A stretch of DNA of 64,000 bases from Thamnidium elegans (GCA_025201345.1 JAIXMG010000003.1:806001-870000); one strand, 5' to 3'. Shown: positions 1 to 14,261, numbered from the stretch's first letter. Notes: a model not told the origin generated them from the sequence alone. A program made the numbers and translations.

Positions 1-1536
<1,536 letters not shown>

Positions 1537-2122
1537 TTTTTTTTTACAGAAAAAGATATATAAGAAAAAAAACACTTTTTTACCGAAAAAAAAAAAAAAA
1601 AAAAAAAGTTAATTTATATGCTCTCAGTTGGTTTGCTCGGATTTTGTATGGCTGGGTTTTTATCAACAAATTGGTTAAAAACTAGTGTGTCAAAGACAAA
1701 CTTATTTTTGTGTCTTTGTGCATAATTTGTGTGACACTAATAGCGACTTTAAGAGTAATACTTGTTCGTCACCTTCATTTGAGTATTTATGTTGTTTTTT
1801 TTTGTCAACTCTTTTTTCTTTACTTTTTGTCAAACAATGTTTTTACGTAGTGGATAGCCGTTGGTTATATTCAAATGACGTCGGTAACTGGGATTAAATC
1901 CCTCTTTAGTGTGTTTGTGCTTCAAGTCGTTTCCTGATAATCATACAGAAAAAAGAAATGCCGAGTATTTGCTATAAAATGTGTGGGGAAGAAATCCCAC
2001 TAGTCTTTTCTTTGTTTTTTTTAAGTAAAATATTCCATATTTCAAAATAAACAAGAAGTTCTTGCATTTACTATTTTATAGAATTGCATGAAAATACACT
2101 GATTTTAAACCCTACACTTTAT
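1537..2122. other. Intergenic, divergent from CRAL-TRIO promoter to RPAP3 3' end
   Basis: Holds the promoter and 5' UTR of the lipid-transfer gene, with a long poly-A/T run at about 1587-1608, and the 3' flank of the next gene. A 70-codon open frame at 1685-1897 is Cys/Phe-rich, has no recognisable family and is treated as chance. No RNA gene seen. Confidence 0.5.
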
Positions 2123-3893
2123 TTAAATGGAAGCACCATATACTTTTGCAACTTTAGTCAACATATCCTTACTAATATCTGAATCCTTGATTGCATTAAA
2201 TAAAGTTTGAATTGCTACCGAAAAAAATGTGTTAGCTGTAAAATACAAAAAAAAAAAAGCTTATAGCGTGTTTACCTTGCTGATGTTTCTTGTTTAAAAA
2301 CATAATCAACATGTCAATACGTTTCACTTGAGATAAACTTTCCAACACATTAAACACTTGCTGTGATGTCTTTTCTTTAACATATTTAGATTCCAAGATA
2401 TCAATCATCTTTTCAAATTGATCGGATTCTAAAGAAGATTTAAATAGCGTAGTATAGGATGATGGTGGGATGCACTAGATTAATGGATAACGTAAATTAC
2501 TTTGCATATGACGTATATATGTGTGTATTTTACCTGAAAGTACTGGTATAAAACATCATCACCTCTACCTTTATAAGTCTTCCAATCTCTTTCAAATTCG
2601 AAATTGGTACGAGGACAATTGAACTTTATAACGGGTGCAGGTTTTGGTGTAGTTGCAACAGGTGTGGGCTTTGGTGTAATAGCAACGGGTGTAGGCTTTG
2701 GTGTAGCAACAGGCGCAGCAACAGTAGCCTTTGGTGTAGGCTCTTTTTGGATTAGTGGCGGTGGCGTAACGACTGATTTCTTTTCAATTTCTTGTACCTT
2801 AATTGGATTAGATATGGTGGGTTCTGTAATTGATTTTGATTCTGAGTAAGCTTCATCAACAACGTGAATTGGTAACCGACGCTTTTGTTCAACTAATGGT
2901 TTAATCTATTATAGCACATGATATGAATTTCACGTTCTTTTTGTTATTAATACTTTTGTCTTACATTAGCTTTTGGTTTTTCTGTTGATTTTGATGTGGG
3001 CAATTTTTTGAGTTCATCTAAAAGTGATTTATTATTTGGTTCAATTGATAAACCTGTTTCGAAATCTATAAAAAATACGTTTTTTAGTCATATTATAGCA
3101 AGTAATTTATTATGCGTGTATATATATACCTCTTCTAGCTTCATTTATTCTACCAAGTTCTCTTAATGCAATACCACGTCTCCATAACGCTTTGACATTT
3201 TTTGGCTGAAGTTGAATACCTCTTGTACAATCCTTTTCGGCTTCCAAAAATCTATTATACATTACTTAGTTTTAAGCTTATCGTTTTATGGTCCTATTTG
3301 TTTTTACCTGTTTATCTTTAAGTAAGCCATGGCACGATTGACGAAATATACAGATACAGTCGGATCTAAATCAATGGCTTTTCCATAATAAGCAATTGCC
3401 TTTTCAAAATCCTTTTTTCCAAAATATTCATTTCCCTAATGCATTTTTTTTTTAAATATAACGTATAGACATATACATAAAATATTCTATTACTTTTGCT
3501 TTCTCGGCTTCGGCTTTTTCGGTTCGTGTTTGAGTTATGGTTTTGGTAGCAGACTATTTGTAATTTATCAGGTACAAAAAATCTGTCAATGACACGTGTA
3601 ATATATGTTGAAACGTGAAAAAACATGTACCTTTTTTGTAGTTAGAGAGTCTAAACCGACTGGTTTAAGGTTATCCAAAATAAGTTCAGCAGGTTGACGC
3701 ACGGGTGGTAAAGCCTAATAATAGAAGCAAAAAAGTTAGCTCATAAACTCTCTTTTATTTTTGTTTTATATAGTATGTTTTTTACTTGGTTGTGCACCGG
3801 TTTTCTTCTGGTCAGTGCTTCGTCCTTAGCATTTATCTCAGCTTGCCACACACCAAGATCTTTCCAAATATTATCAAGCTGTTTATTCGTCAT
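2123..3893 (-). CDS. RPAP3-like TPR cochaperone (R2TP complex)
   Basis: Likely adaptor of the R2TP/Hsp90 machinery that assembles RNA polymerases and PIKK kinases. Many short exons are read on the minus strand. The N-terminus is MTNKQLDNIWKDLGVWQAEI, starting at 3893. A TPR block follows (GNEYFGKKDFEKAIAYYGKA, then VYFVNRAMAYLKI, then NVKALWRRGIALRELGRI), which is the typical Hsp90-binding three-TPR layout. A low-complexity linker of repeated PKPTPVA units is encoded near 2640-2740. The C-terminus matches the RPAP3_C (Monad-binding) domain: CPRTNFEFERDWKTYKG...YQYFQCIPPSSYTTLF. The stop is at 2123-2125. An 81-codon Gly/Val-rich frame on the opposite strand (2604-2849) is the shadow of the Pro-rich linker. 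The TPR and RPAP3_C order makes the assignment strong; the precise exon ends are approximate. Confidence 0.83.
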
Positions 3894-4152
3894 TAAAGAG
3901 TAATAATAAAGAAAAAGAGAGAGAAAATAGAACAAGCCACTTTTTTAAGTTATGTTGTAGCGAAAAACATCGGCTGTTCAAATCAAACATAAAAAAAAAT
4001 CCCCGTTGTTTTAGACTGAATAGATTTTATGACGACGTATTTGAAACTGTGTATTGAGTGAGAAAAAGAGAGAGAGAAAGGCATATAAAATCATTTTTAA
4101 AAATAACTTCCTTTTTTCTCTTTTGTTTAACTATTTAAAAAAGCTAACAAAA

Positions 4153-6657
4153 ATGTCAAAAACACCTACTTTTGACGTGGACTCAAGTATTGATGTTCAC
4201 GCACCTGCATCAACTTATTATACAACTGGAGACAATGCTAGACATAGAACCAGAACCTACACGGTAATTTTTTATTTTTTATTTTTGACAATTTTTATTT
4301 TTGCTTTGTTGCACCATCACCATGGTAACCAATATTTATTTATAGAAAAGTCATCTCGAAGTAACTTCTAATAGTGGGGGTTTAGAAGGCACTCGTAGAC
4401 GTCGAGCCTCACACGGTAAAATATATTTACAAAAAAGGATTTTTTTCATGCCATAATTGACTATTTTTTCTATTATTATTAGACGATAAAAACAAAGCAC
4501 GCCGTTTCTTAATCGATGTTGACGAAACGCAACGTAAAATTTTGGAACAAGAAGATACTGACGGTGATTTTCAAATCACAATTAATGATTTAGGGCCCAA
4601 AACTATGTCATTAGGTACAGCCGATTCAGGCGGATACCGTAAGATTGATATTCGCGGTACCTATATGCTATCTAATCTTTTACAGGAGCTTGCATTAGCT
4701 CATGATTATGGCCGTAAGCATATTGTATTGGATGAAGCCAGATTAAACGAAAACCCAGTTGATAGATTATCTCGCATGATTCGTTTTAATTTTTGGGATG
4801 GTTTAACTCGTCGTATCGATTCAGATTCGTTAGAAGTTATTTGCCCCGACCCTAAAAAACAGGTCGTCTAATATCAATCCTCGTATCTATGTTCCTTATG
4901 AAGATGAAGAAGCATTTGAATTTTATACACACGTAGCTGAAGTTCGTAAACATATGCATCTTGAAGTTGAATACCTTCCTAAAGTTATCACGGCTGATTA
5001 TGTTAAAAGTATCAATGACCGTCCTGGTTTGCTAACTTTAGCTATGCGTAAAGTAAAAGATAGTCAAGGCAATGATACGCATGTTGGCGAACCGTTTGTG
5101 GTGCCTGGTGGTCGATTTAATGAAATGTATGGTTGGGATTCTTACTTTTCCGCACTTGGTTTATTAGAAGATGGTCGATTAGAATTAGTACGTAGTATGG
5201 TAGAGAATTTTGCTTATCAAATCAAACACTATGGTAAAATCTTAAACGCAAACCGGTCTTATTACCTTTCTCGTTCGCAACCTCCATTCTTGACCGATAT
5301 GACTTTAAAGGTATATGAAAAATTACACCCTGAAGACCAAGAAAAGAACAAGGAATGGTTACGTCGTATTTTTAAATCTGCTATTAAAGAATACTGGGAG
5401 GTTTGGATGTCAGAACCAAGATTGGACCCCAAGACAATGCTTTCAAGATATCGACCCGATGGCAGTGGTATTCCTCCTGAAACCGAAGCTTCTCATTTTA
5501 TACATATTATTGAACCTTTTGCTGCAAAGAATGGTTTGACTGTAGATGAATTTAATGAGAAATACAATGACGGCACAATTAAAGAACCTGAACTTGATGA
5601 ATACTTTATGCATGATCGTGCTGTCAGAGAATCAGGTCATGATACCACCTATCGTTTTGAAAAGGTCTGTGCTAATTTAGCTACTATTGATTTGAACTCG
5701 TTGTTATACAAGTATGAAATGGATATTGCTGATGCCATTACCGATTATTTGGATGATGACATGGAAGATTTTGATGGTGTTAAACAATCTGCAGAAGAAT
5801 GGTTGGAGCGTGCCAAACAACGTCGTGAGCGTATCAATACCTACTTGTGGAATGAAGAACAATCTCTTTATTTTGATTATGATACCGTAAAAGAACAACA
5901 AACAACTTATGAAAGTGTTACCACATTCTGGGCTTTATGGGCTGGTTGTGCTAGTGATGAACAAGCTCAAAGTATGGTTAAGCATTCTCTTTCCAAATTT
6001 GAAGTTTTGGGTGGTTTAGTATCTGGTACCGAAGAATCTCGTGGTGTTACTTCCTTGGCAAGACCTAATCGTCAATGGGATTTCCCATTCGGTTGGGCAC
6101 CTCATCAAATATTAACTTGGGTTGGTTTAGATCGATATGGTATGCGTGATACTGCTGCCCGTTTAAGTTATCGTTGGTTATTCACGTGAGTACCTTATTT
6201 TTTTATTTTTTTACTTAATGATTAAAACTAACCGTTTTTTTTTTTAAAAAAAAAAAGAATTACAAAAGGTTTTGTTGATTTTAACGGAGTTGTGCCAGAG
6301 AAATTTGATGTTGTAAGTTTATCTCACAAGGTTGAAGTAGAATATGGTAATGTCGGTACAGATTTCAAATGTGTTCCCCGTGAAGGCTTTGGCTGGATGA
6401 ACGCTTCTTATCAAGTTGGTTTGAGCTACTTGACCACACAAATGCGTCGTGCTTTAGGCGCATGCACACTTCCTGATTTATTATTTGAAAAGGCCGTGGC
6501 TCGCGAACACCGTATGTTGGGTCTTACACCTGAAGAAGAAAAATTGGCGATGTTACGTCGTCGTAGATCTACCATTGCTGCCAGAAACATTACTCGTAAC
6601 GGTAGTATTAGTTCTGCAGTCACTCGTATTACTGTACCTGATGCTGTAATCAATTAA
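4153..6657 (+). CDS. NTH1: Neutral (cytosolic) trehalase, with apparent frameshift
   Basis: Hydrolyses cytosolic trehalose to two glucoses (GH37). Exons are 4153-4263, 4346-4415, 4483-6185 and 6258-6657. Residues 55-59 read RRRAS, a PKA consensus site, and a Ca-binding-like loop [12 protein letters not shown] follows; both are hallmarks of PKA/14-3-3-regulated fungal neutral trehalases. The catalytic signatures are present: [15 protein letters not shown] (about 5105-5150) and [12 protein letters not shown] (about 6073). The frame breaks at an A6 run (4854-4859): the upstream frame stops at 4869-4871, while family-like sequence continues one base later ([16 protein letters not shown]). One fewer A restores the frame. 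Everything before and after is well conserved, so an assembly or sequencing error is the likeliest reason, but a recent null allele is possible. It is convergent with the D-amino-acid oxidase gene downstream. Confidence 0.92.
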
Positions 6658-6796
6658 TAGTCATTATTTTTTATACAATTGATATATATTTTTATACATA
6701 AAAAAACCCCATTTTAAATCCACTTTTCTTTTGTACATGTATATATATTGACCTAATTTACTTTTTATTGTTCGTAATAAATATAAGTAAAGAAAT

Positions 6797-8352
6797 TTAT
6801 AACTTGGAAATACGCTCGTTGTTGAGCAATTGAACCAACTTGTTACTTGCTCCCCAACTTGATTGGAAACCTAAAAAAAAAAAAAAAATTAGCATAATAA
6901 GACACATGGCGTATATGCAGAAATGTTTTTTTTTACCGTGAGAACTATGACCATAGTTATGACACAAGGTCACCTTCTGACCATTGGAACGACCTAAAAG
7001 TAAATATTTAGGATTACACACATATAAAAAAAAAAGTTTTTTGATCTTTACGTCTAATTTCCTTTTCTAAACGAATACCACCGGCACGTCCAGGTCTGAA
7101 ACCAACATTGATAGCAACAATATCAAATGCATCGACACCTTTACCATGTGTAATCTCTGGGTAAAGGTTATATACACGCTCTAAAATACTCTTGGTAATT
7201 TCGTCATCTGGTGATGTTTGTCTGTTAACACGATCCACAGTGCCACCACAAATTACAGTTCCGTCTCCTCTAGGAATAATATAAGTCCAGCGATCGGCAC
7301 CTAAAACAAGAAAAAAGATAAGCTGATTTTCTTAGATCTGTCATTAAAAATATTCGTTACCGTCTATATAATGCTGAGTCTAATAAAGATGGATAAAACA
7401 TTTAGCACTTGAGGGGTTTTTTTTACTAGGATAATCTTTACCTTGATATGAGGAGCGCGGACAGTAACGGTTTGCCCACGTACAGGGTACATTGTGTGAT
7501 CTTGTACATCCTTAAGATAGTATGAACCTAAGCCAGTACAGTTGATAACCGTATCTACATCAGTGTATTGCTCAATCACTTCTTGAATGCTCTCGAAAGA
7601 TTGTCTTTGAAGATGACCTCCAAGTTTCTTAAGAGTTCTGACTAAATACTTCAAGTATTCAGGAACATTGGTAGTATCTATAGCACAAAAAAAAAATTAG
7701 AACCTTTTCTGGTTTATAGCGTGTGAAAATATTTTTCTATTTTTTTTTTTTTACATGATTGAAAGGTATAACCGTAAGCGACATTGGGGATTAATTTGTC
7801 TTTGGGAATTTCCTTGACCTAGAGTATATAGTATTTTTTTTTAAAAAAAAAGGAAGGGCGGGGATACAGATTCGCTTGTTTACTTACATTACTATAGATT
7901 TTACGGACCCAGTAAACATCTTCACCGGGAGCACCGGGCTGTTCACTGTACTGGATACCATTACAGTATTGAACATGTGCTTCAGGTTCTTCGTCGGCAA
8001 GACGCTTGAATTCTTTTGCGGCGAAACCGTCCATTTCTTTTTAAAACAATAAGAAATTAGAGTTTACTTTTTTATTTAAGGTTTTCAGTTACCTTGGAGA
8101 CGGTAGTCATCGTGATTGGCAACGGTAAGAATGGAAGCACCTGCCCAAGGAGAAGCGTACTCGGAGGAGATATCTCCAGGTACATGCTTGGAAAGAACAG
8201 TGACATTTTTATAACCGTCTCTTAAGAGGCAAATGGCAGTAGTTAAACCAGTAACACCAGCACCTAGTTTAAGGATTTATTAAAAAAAAAAAAGACATTG
8301 GCTTAAAAAAAATAAAGAAATTCATACCGAGAACAATGATATTATTTGACAT
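6797..8352 (-). CDS. D-amino-acid oxidase, peroxisomal (PTS1)
   Basis: FAD enzyme that oxidatively deaminates D-amino acids to 2-oxo acids, ammonia and H2O2. It is encoded by about eight small exons on the minus strand, starting MSNNIIVLGAGVTGLTTA (8352); the first intron splits the FAD-binding GAGVTG motif. Other family landmarks are VINCTGLG, YPVRGQTV, RWTYIIPRGDGTVICGG, VGFRPGR, and the C-terminal DAO signature CHNYGHSSHG...FQSSWGAS. The protein ends NERISKL, a canonical PTS1 tripeptide SKL, so it should be imported into peroxisomes, as for other fungal and animal DAOs. Introns carry long A or T runs. The identification is secure; splice sites inside the homopolymer-rich introns are approximate. 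Confidence 0.93.
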
Positions 8353-10006
8353 GTTATTTTCTTGGTTTTGAGGGAGAAAAAGGTGGGGTAAAAAGAAAAA
8401 TGGCAGATCGTTATTTTAGTTTTTTTTTTATTTATACAGTTCAATTAGCGCATTAAAATAAACCAATCAGCTCATTAAAATTTTCCAATTGGCAGATTTA
8501 CTATAAGATATATAATTAAATCCTTCAGGATTAGATAGGTGTCTGGTCAAGTTTTGGCTCTTTCAGAACTGAGTAGAGAACAAAATCGTTTATTACTGTC
8601 CAATACTTCAAATAGTACTCCCGAAAATTGATAAAATGATAAATGTATATTACAGTAGGAATTAATTGATATGTCTGCTCTTAAAGCAAACATAATTTAG
8701 CGAGAGGACAGTGATAGATCCCTCTTGAGACCTCAAAAGCGTACATCAATGACGAACAGATCGACAATACATGATTCTCTTCGATTGCCTGCGCTATCAG
8801 CTTCGATTACGGAAAAGACAACTCTATAGCTAGTAACCCATAACCATTAGTCTTGGTGAGCCCAAGAAGCAAGAACGGTATTCTCCCAGTTTTTGTTTTC
8901 CTTTAGCTTTAGTAAGCTCGAGCTTTTCAAAATGATGGACAGTATATACAGTGGTACCATATTAGTCGAACTCATTAGATTTGAAATGCAAACAAAATTA
9001 CGATATGTATTATTTTCAGATGTGACATGTTTTGCTGACCTAATTTAACGATGATTACGATATAAATATAGCAGTAAACTTAATCATTACCATTGGTGAC
9101 TCAAAATATCTTTAATTCAAAAACTAGCACGAAAATATACGAGATAAAGGCATATGTATAAGTTTTAATGAGCCTAACAGAATAGTACCATACAAATGCG
9201 CCAATTGGAACCGTAAGCACCACAGTGTATTTTAAATAACCGATTTTGGTTAGCCAAAACACGTGCTTCTCCGTTTTTTTTTAGTAGCAGGGGTGTGGAA
9301 AAGGTTTGAAAAGTCCATTACGTATACCTCTTTTTCCTTTATATTTTTTATTTTTTTTTTTATTTCGTTAAAGAAACAAAAAATCATCCATCCATCCGTC
9401 TTAACCCTACTACAACAAAAGGTATGTCGTCTACTTTGGAAGCAACTGGCTCTATTTTTTTTTTCTCTTTTTTTCCTCCGATTCTTCAAAACGCGTTCCT
9501 CTTTGCTTGATATAAAAAAAAAAAACATATATAACAAAATGACAGTCGAAGTTACCATCCTTTTTCATTTTCCCATCTTTCCCTTTTTAAAAATCAATCC
9601 TTAATGGTGTCTTTTTTTCTTGTAAAGAAAGAAAGAAAAAGAAGAAGAAACAAGATGAATTCATTGGAAGTTTTTACACACTCTCACTCACTCATCTGTT
9701 TGGATTGAAAAAAAAAAAGTGGCACTGTACACTATTTTTAGTAGCTAGTATTTATACACACCCACACACCCATACACATCCATACACACATGTACACTTT
9801 GATTGCTTTTGTTATACCACAACATCTTGTTGATGGTTAAAAAAAGTCAATCCTGTTTTTGTTTGTTTTTTTTTCCCTTTTTTATATATCTCAAGACAAA
9901 AGAATTACATATATCGGAGGAAGCCTTGTTGAACTTTTATTTTTGAAAATTTATAATTATTATGTTTTATTTACTTATTGCTATCATTCAGTACAAATCC
10001 CACTAA
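8353..10006. other. Divergent intergenic region between DAO and SUB2
   Basis: About 1.65 kb with no supported gene. The left half is AT-rich mixed sequence. The right half (about 9260-10006) is the pyrimidine-rich promoter and 5' UTR of SUB2. A CACGTG E-box-type hexamer lies at 9260-9265, just after a small palindrome (TTTTGG...CCAAAA). Open frames on both strands at 9250-9604 are Phe/Lys-rich translations of T- and A-rich tracts. No tRNA or snRNA pattern recognised. Confidence 0.5.
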
Positions 10007-11471
10007 ATGTCTGCTGCCGACCACGCTGATGATCTTATCGATTACGAGGAGGAGGACGAACAAACCATCCAACAAGAAGCCGCTGCCGCTCAACAAGCTG
10101 AAGCCTTAAATGCTGATGACGAAGATAAAAAAGACAAGAAGGGTTCTTATGTTGGTATTCACTCTACTGGTTTCCGTGATTTCCTTTTGAAGCCTGAATT
10201 ATTAAGAAGTATTGTTGATTGTGGTTTCGAGCATCCCTCTGAAGGTATATAAACACTAAAAAACACACGCACACACACACCTACTTTGTTACACAAAAAG
10301 TGGAGGGGGGAGATTAGGACGCGCGTCATTCTTTTTAAATCTCCCTATTATTATTTATTTTTTTGAAAGATCACTAAACAACATCATCTATATAGTCCAA
10401 CAAGAATGTATTCCTCAATCTATTTTGGGTATGGATGTTCTCTGTCAAGCCAAGTCTGGTATGGGTAAAACTGCTGTCTTTGTTCTTGCTACTCTTCAAC
10501 AACTTGAACCTGTTAACGGTGAAGTTTCCGTTATTGTTCTCTGTCATACCCGTGAATTAGCTTTCCAGATTAAGAACGAATATGCACGTTTCTCCAAGTA
10601 TCTTCCTGATATTCGTACTGAAGTCTTTTATGGTGGTGTTCCCATGACAAAGGATATTGAGATCTTGAAGGATAAATCCAAGTGTCCTCATATTCTTGTT
10701 GGTACACCTGGTCGTGTTTTGGCCTTGATTCGTGAAAAGCATCTTAAATTAGCCAATGTTAAGCATTTCGTTTTAGATGAATGTGATAAGATGTTGGAAC
10801 AACTTGATATGCGTCGTGACGTTCAAGATATTTTCCGTGCTACACCTCATCACAAGCAAGTTATGATGTTCTCAGCTACTTTAGCCAAGGAAATGCGTCC
10901 TGTCTGTAAGAAGTTTATGCAAAATCCTCTCGAAATTTATGTTGATGATGAAGCCAAGTTAACACTTCACGGTCTTCAACAATTCTATATCAAGATGGAA
11001 GAAAAGGAAAAGAACCGCAAGTTGAATGATCTTTTAGATACCTTGGAATTCAACCAAGTTTGTATCTTTGTTCGTTCTGTCTCTCGTGCAAATGAATTAA
11101 ATCGTATTCTCTCTGATTGTAACTTCCCTAGTATCTGTATTCACTCTCAAATGAGCCAAGATGAGCGTATCAAGCGTTATAAATCATTCAAGGACTTTGA
11201 AAAGCGTATTATGGTTGCTACTGATATCTTTGGTCGTGGTATTGATATTGAACGTGTTAATATTGTTATTAACTATGATATGCCTGATGGTGCTGATACG
11301 TACTTGCACAGAGTTGGTCGTGCTGGTCGTTTCGGTACTAAGGGTCTTGGTATCACTTTTGTCTCTGACGAAAAGGATACTTTGGTTCTTAACGATGTTC
11401 AAAGTAGATTTGAAGTTAACATTGTCCCTCTTCCTGAGGAAGTTGATATTAACACTTACATGACTTCTTAA
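10007..11471 (+). CDS. SUB2: ATP-dependent RNA helicase SUB2 (UAP56), mRNA splicing/export
   Basis: DEAD-box ATPase of the TREX complex, needed for spliceosome assembly and mRNA export. Two exons, 10007-10244 and 10396-11471, give 437 residues, the normal family length. Visible motifs in order are the acidic N-terminus [11 protein letters not shown], the Q-motif region ([15 protein letters not shown]...IPQSIL), Walker [10 protein letters not shown], the GVPMTKD region, TPGR, DECD (LDECDKML, the UAP56-specific form of DEAD), SAT (MFSATL), [12 protein letters not shown] and [10 protein letters not shown]. The intron falls right after HPSEG, inside the Q-motif region. Codons are biased toward U/C-ending forms, as in highly expressed genes here. 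Assignment is near certain. Confidence 0.97.
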
Positions 11472-11726
11472 AAAAAAACAGATATATTTCTCTCTCTCTT
11501 CTCTTTTCCTTATCAATATAAACCACCTTTTTTTTTTATATAAAACTATTAAAAAAAAAAATATCATTCTTCTTCATCCCCCATAAAAAATGCATGACGA
11601 AATAATAATAAAAAAAAGCGCCTCCTTAATTTTTTAAAAAAAGAACCCCGTCTATTTTAAATGATGATGAAATTTTTGTTCACACATATTTTTTCTTTTT
11701 TTTCTTTACTTTTTATTATTATTAGT

Positions 11727-12538
11727 ATGCTTCGTTTACCAAGAGTAGTTCATACAGTAAAGGCGTGTAGACCAAACGTCTTTGTTAGTCAACAAACAAG
11801 ACAATTCTCTCTTCAAAAGAAACGTAAACTATCCTATTATAAAAACGAAAAAAAGTGATATATAACTAAAAAGTATACATTAGAATTCTTTCATACTCCA
11901 GTTAAAACCGTGCTTCAAAACCATTCGAAGGCCTTAGGTGCATCCAAAATTGTTGCTTTAGCTGCTTTCAGTACTGCCTCTCCACTTTTATTCAAAAAGT
12001 CGGTAGAGTGTCAAGGTAAGAAATTAAATTTAGCGCGGAGAAATTTTTTTAATTAAAAACCAAAAAAAGGTGCTTTTGCTCAACCAAGTACTTTACATAC
12101 CACACTTGATAAGAATACTATTTTACCAAACAAGTCTATTATTAACAAGGGCGAATTAACATTTGGTACTTTTTTGGGTGTATGTACTGGTTTCCTTTTA
12201 AAGAAGGTTGGTAAATTGTTTGCTGCTTTTATTGGTACAGGATTTGTATTTTTACAGGTAAGAAAGAAAAACAGAGATTTTTATATATTAAAAGAAGTAT
12301 TTATTAATGTTTTTTTTATACATGTATGTAGTATTTGTCTCAGCAAGGATATGTTACAGTTAACTGGGAACGCTTAGAAGGAGGATACAATAAAGCTTTA
12401 GATCTCGATAGAGATGGTAAAGTATCTACACGTGATCTTCAAACCAAGTGGCAAAAGTTTGTTAATGTCTTGACAAGTAACATTCAATTCAAGTCCACTT
12501 TTCTGATTGGTTTCTATGCTGGTTTGCGCTACGGATAA
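11727..12538 (+). CDS. FUN14-domain mitochondrial outer-membrane protein
   Basis: FUN14/FUNDC-family protein; animal relatives are outer-membrane mitophagy receptors, and fungal roles are less clear. I read four exons: 11727-11823, 11884-12015, 12070-12257 and 12332-12538, totalling 208 codons with all phases consistent. The N-terminus is Arg-rich and presequence-like (MLRLPRVV...RQFSLQKK). The first intron (GTAAAC donor, TAACTAA branch-like, ATTAG acceptor) removes an in-frame TGA at 11856. The FUN14 domain is clear: GELTFGTFLGVCTGFLLKKVGKL, then GTGFVFLQYLSQQGYVTVNW, and a terminal hydrophobic STFLIGFYAGLRYG. Between them DLDRDGKVSTRDL looks like an EF-hand-type loop. The ATG at 11727 is preferred over upstream in-frame ATGs at 11661-11667, which would add a hydrophobic T-rich leader. 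Confidence 0.85.
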
Positions 12539-12876
12539 ATTTAAATCATTTTGTTTTACTGCTACTGTATATTACAGATGAATAATGTTTTTACAAATAA
12601 AGTAATCAGAAACAGCGGAAAATAATGATCTTTTATACATGTATATAAAATAGTGAGTAATCATAGAACTAATAGTACGTACATATATATTGTATCCCAA
12701 GAATCAATCTGCAAAATAACTCGATACAATTTTTTGCAGATTATAAAATAAACTACAGAAAAATAAACAATCCAAGGTTTACTGGCTTTGAATATCAGTC
12801 AAATTACACTAAAAAAAAAAGCATTGTTCTTTTTCTTTTTTATCATTTTTTTTTTTTTATCATATTATTTAAGATC
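12539..12876. other. Intergenic between FUN14 and CUE-domain genes
   Basis: AT-rich 3' flank and promoter with poly-A/poly-T runs just before the next ATG. A palindrome-like pair (GAATCAATCTGCAAAATAA and TTTTTTGCAGATTATAAA, 12702-12750) is the only structure noticed. No gene seen. Confidence 0.4.
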
Positions 12877-13209
12877 ATGGTAAACCCTTTTACACAAACT
12901 GAAGTCGATATATTAAAAGAAGCCTTCCCAAACGTAGAAGTCTCGGTGATAGACGATACATTAAGGTTGGCAAAAGGCGATGTGAATCAAGCGTTTGAGA
13001 TGTTACTAAACATGACCGATCCCTCACAATCAGTTTCCATGGCACCACCACCACTTCCAAATAGACCTAACAACGTAACACTCTTTTTATTTTTATTTTT
13101 CCGAGCCTAAAAAAAAACTAAAAAACTTTTTTTTAAAATAGAGTTTTTCTAATCCACTATTAAACCCTTTTACAGTAAGTTACAGAAAAGATCATGGCCT
13201 GGTATTATG

Positions 13210-13240
<31 letters not shown>

Positions 13241-14261
13241 CAGTCCAATAATGCCAAGCCTTTGTTAACTGTTCGTCAAGAATTAGCACAGTGGCGCCAA
13301 GATTTAAGGGTAGAAAGTAGACAAAGAGCTGAATGTCTGCGCAACAACACTTCTTCTACTCCCAATTTATCTTTTTCAAGTAAGTATTCAATTACACTTC
13401 TTTTTTTCCTTTGGCTAATATATATATGTCTAGATATGTTTAGGCCTGGTTGCAATAATCGACGTAGTAAGCATTATTTATTTATTTTTAAAAAGTAAAA
13501 TTTCGTTGTCTAAATTATTTATTTATTTTATTATTAGATGATGGCAGACATACAAACACTTACTATGGTAAAAAGTTTTAACTAACTATATATTTTCTTT
13601 TTTAAGCTAAATTATTATATTTAATAGTACCATCTGTACCATTAATGCCTTCAGTACCTTCCGTACCTCGTTTTCAAAGGTAATTTTTTTTTTAAAAATA
13701 TATATATATATATATGTACAGTTACCAACTCGTATTTAAACTTTTTAGACCGATGATATCAGTAAGTCAAAGCGGATCACCTCATATGCCATTTGTTAGT
13801 AACAGTTCACCCAACGTTAATTATACCACACACAGTAAGTAAATTAAAAGGTGCATAAAAAGCCTGTGATACTAATATTTCCATATTTATAAAAAAAATA
13901 GGTCGCAGTAGCAGTAACCCAATCACACAGTTCCCTTCCAATAGCAGGCTTCAACCTTGTGTTCCTCCAGTATTACCTGCAAGACGCCAAAGTAGCAACT
14001 CACTAAACTCAAATTATAATAGAACAAACCCGTTCGTTGCTGCAAATAACGAGGCTCCTCCTATGCGTCGGCCTGAACCTGCAACTACTCATTACACTGG
14101 TAAATTTTTTTTTCGTGCGTGTATTTTTTTTTTTTTTGTGTGTATTAATTATTCTGTGATTAGAAAATGAGGCGTCATCATTTAACCCCTTTGAAGAAGC
14201 TGAACTTCCTCCACCTGCTTATAGTGAAATTCAAAAAGATACACTTGTAAATCTTCAATAA
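12877..14261 (+). CDS. CUE-domain protein with NPF and PPxY motifs, probable trafficking adaptor
   Basis: Residues about 5-50 form a ubiquitin-binding CUE domain (TQTEVDILKEAFPNVEVSVI...GDVNQAFEMLLNM). The rest is disordered and is assembled from about nine short exons whose phases all join: a segment with NPLLNPF, a helical part (QELAQWRQDLRVESRQRAE), a VPSVPLMPSVPSVPRF stretch, a Ser/Asn/Pro-rich part with TNPFVAA, and the tail SSFNPFEEAELPPPAYSEIQ. Three NPF tripeptides suggest binding to EH domains, and PPPAYSE is a PPxY-type WW-ligand. Together with the CUE domain this suggests an endocytic or Rsp5/Nedd4-linked adaptor. The domains are visible; the cellular role is inference. The small-exon structure rests on GT...AG sites and reading-frame continuity. 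Stop at 14259-14261. Confidence 0.72.

Noticed and set aside
2604..2849. Gly/Val-rich plus-strand frame
   Set aside because: Shadow of the PKPTPVA linker repeats of the RPAP3-like gene; start codon and context do not support a gene.
9250..9604. Overlapping 102- and 113-codon frames on both strands
   Set aside because: Mirror-image translations of T- and A-rich tracts in the SUB2 promoter.
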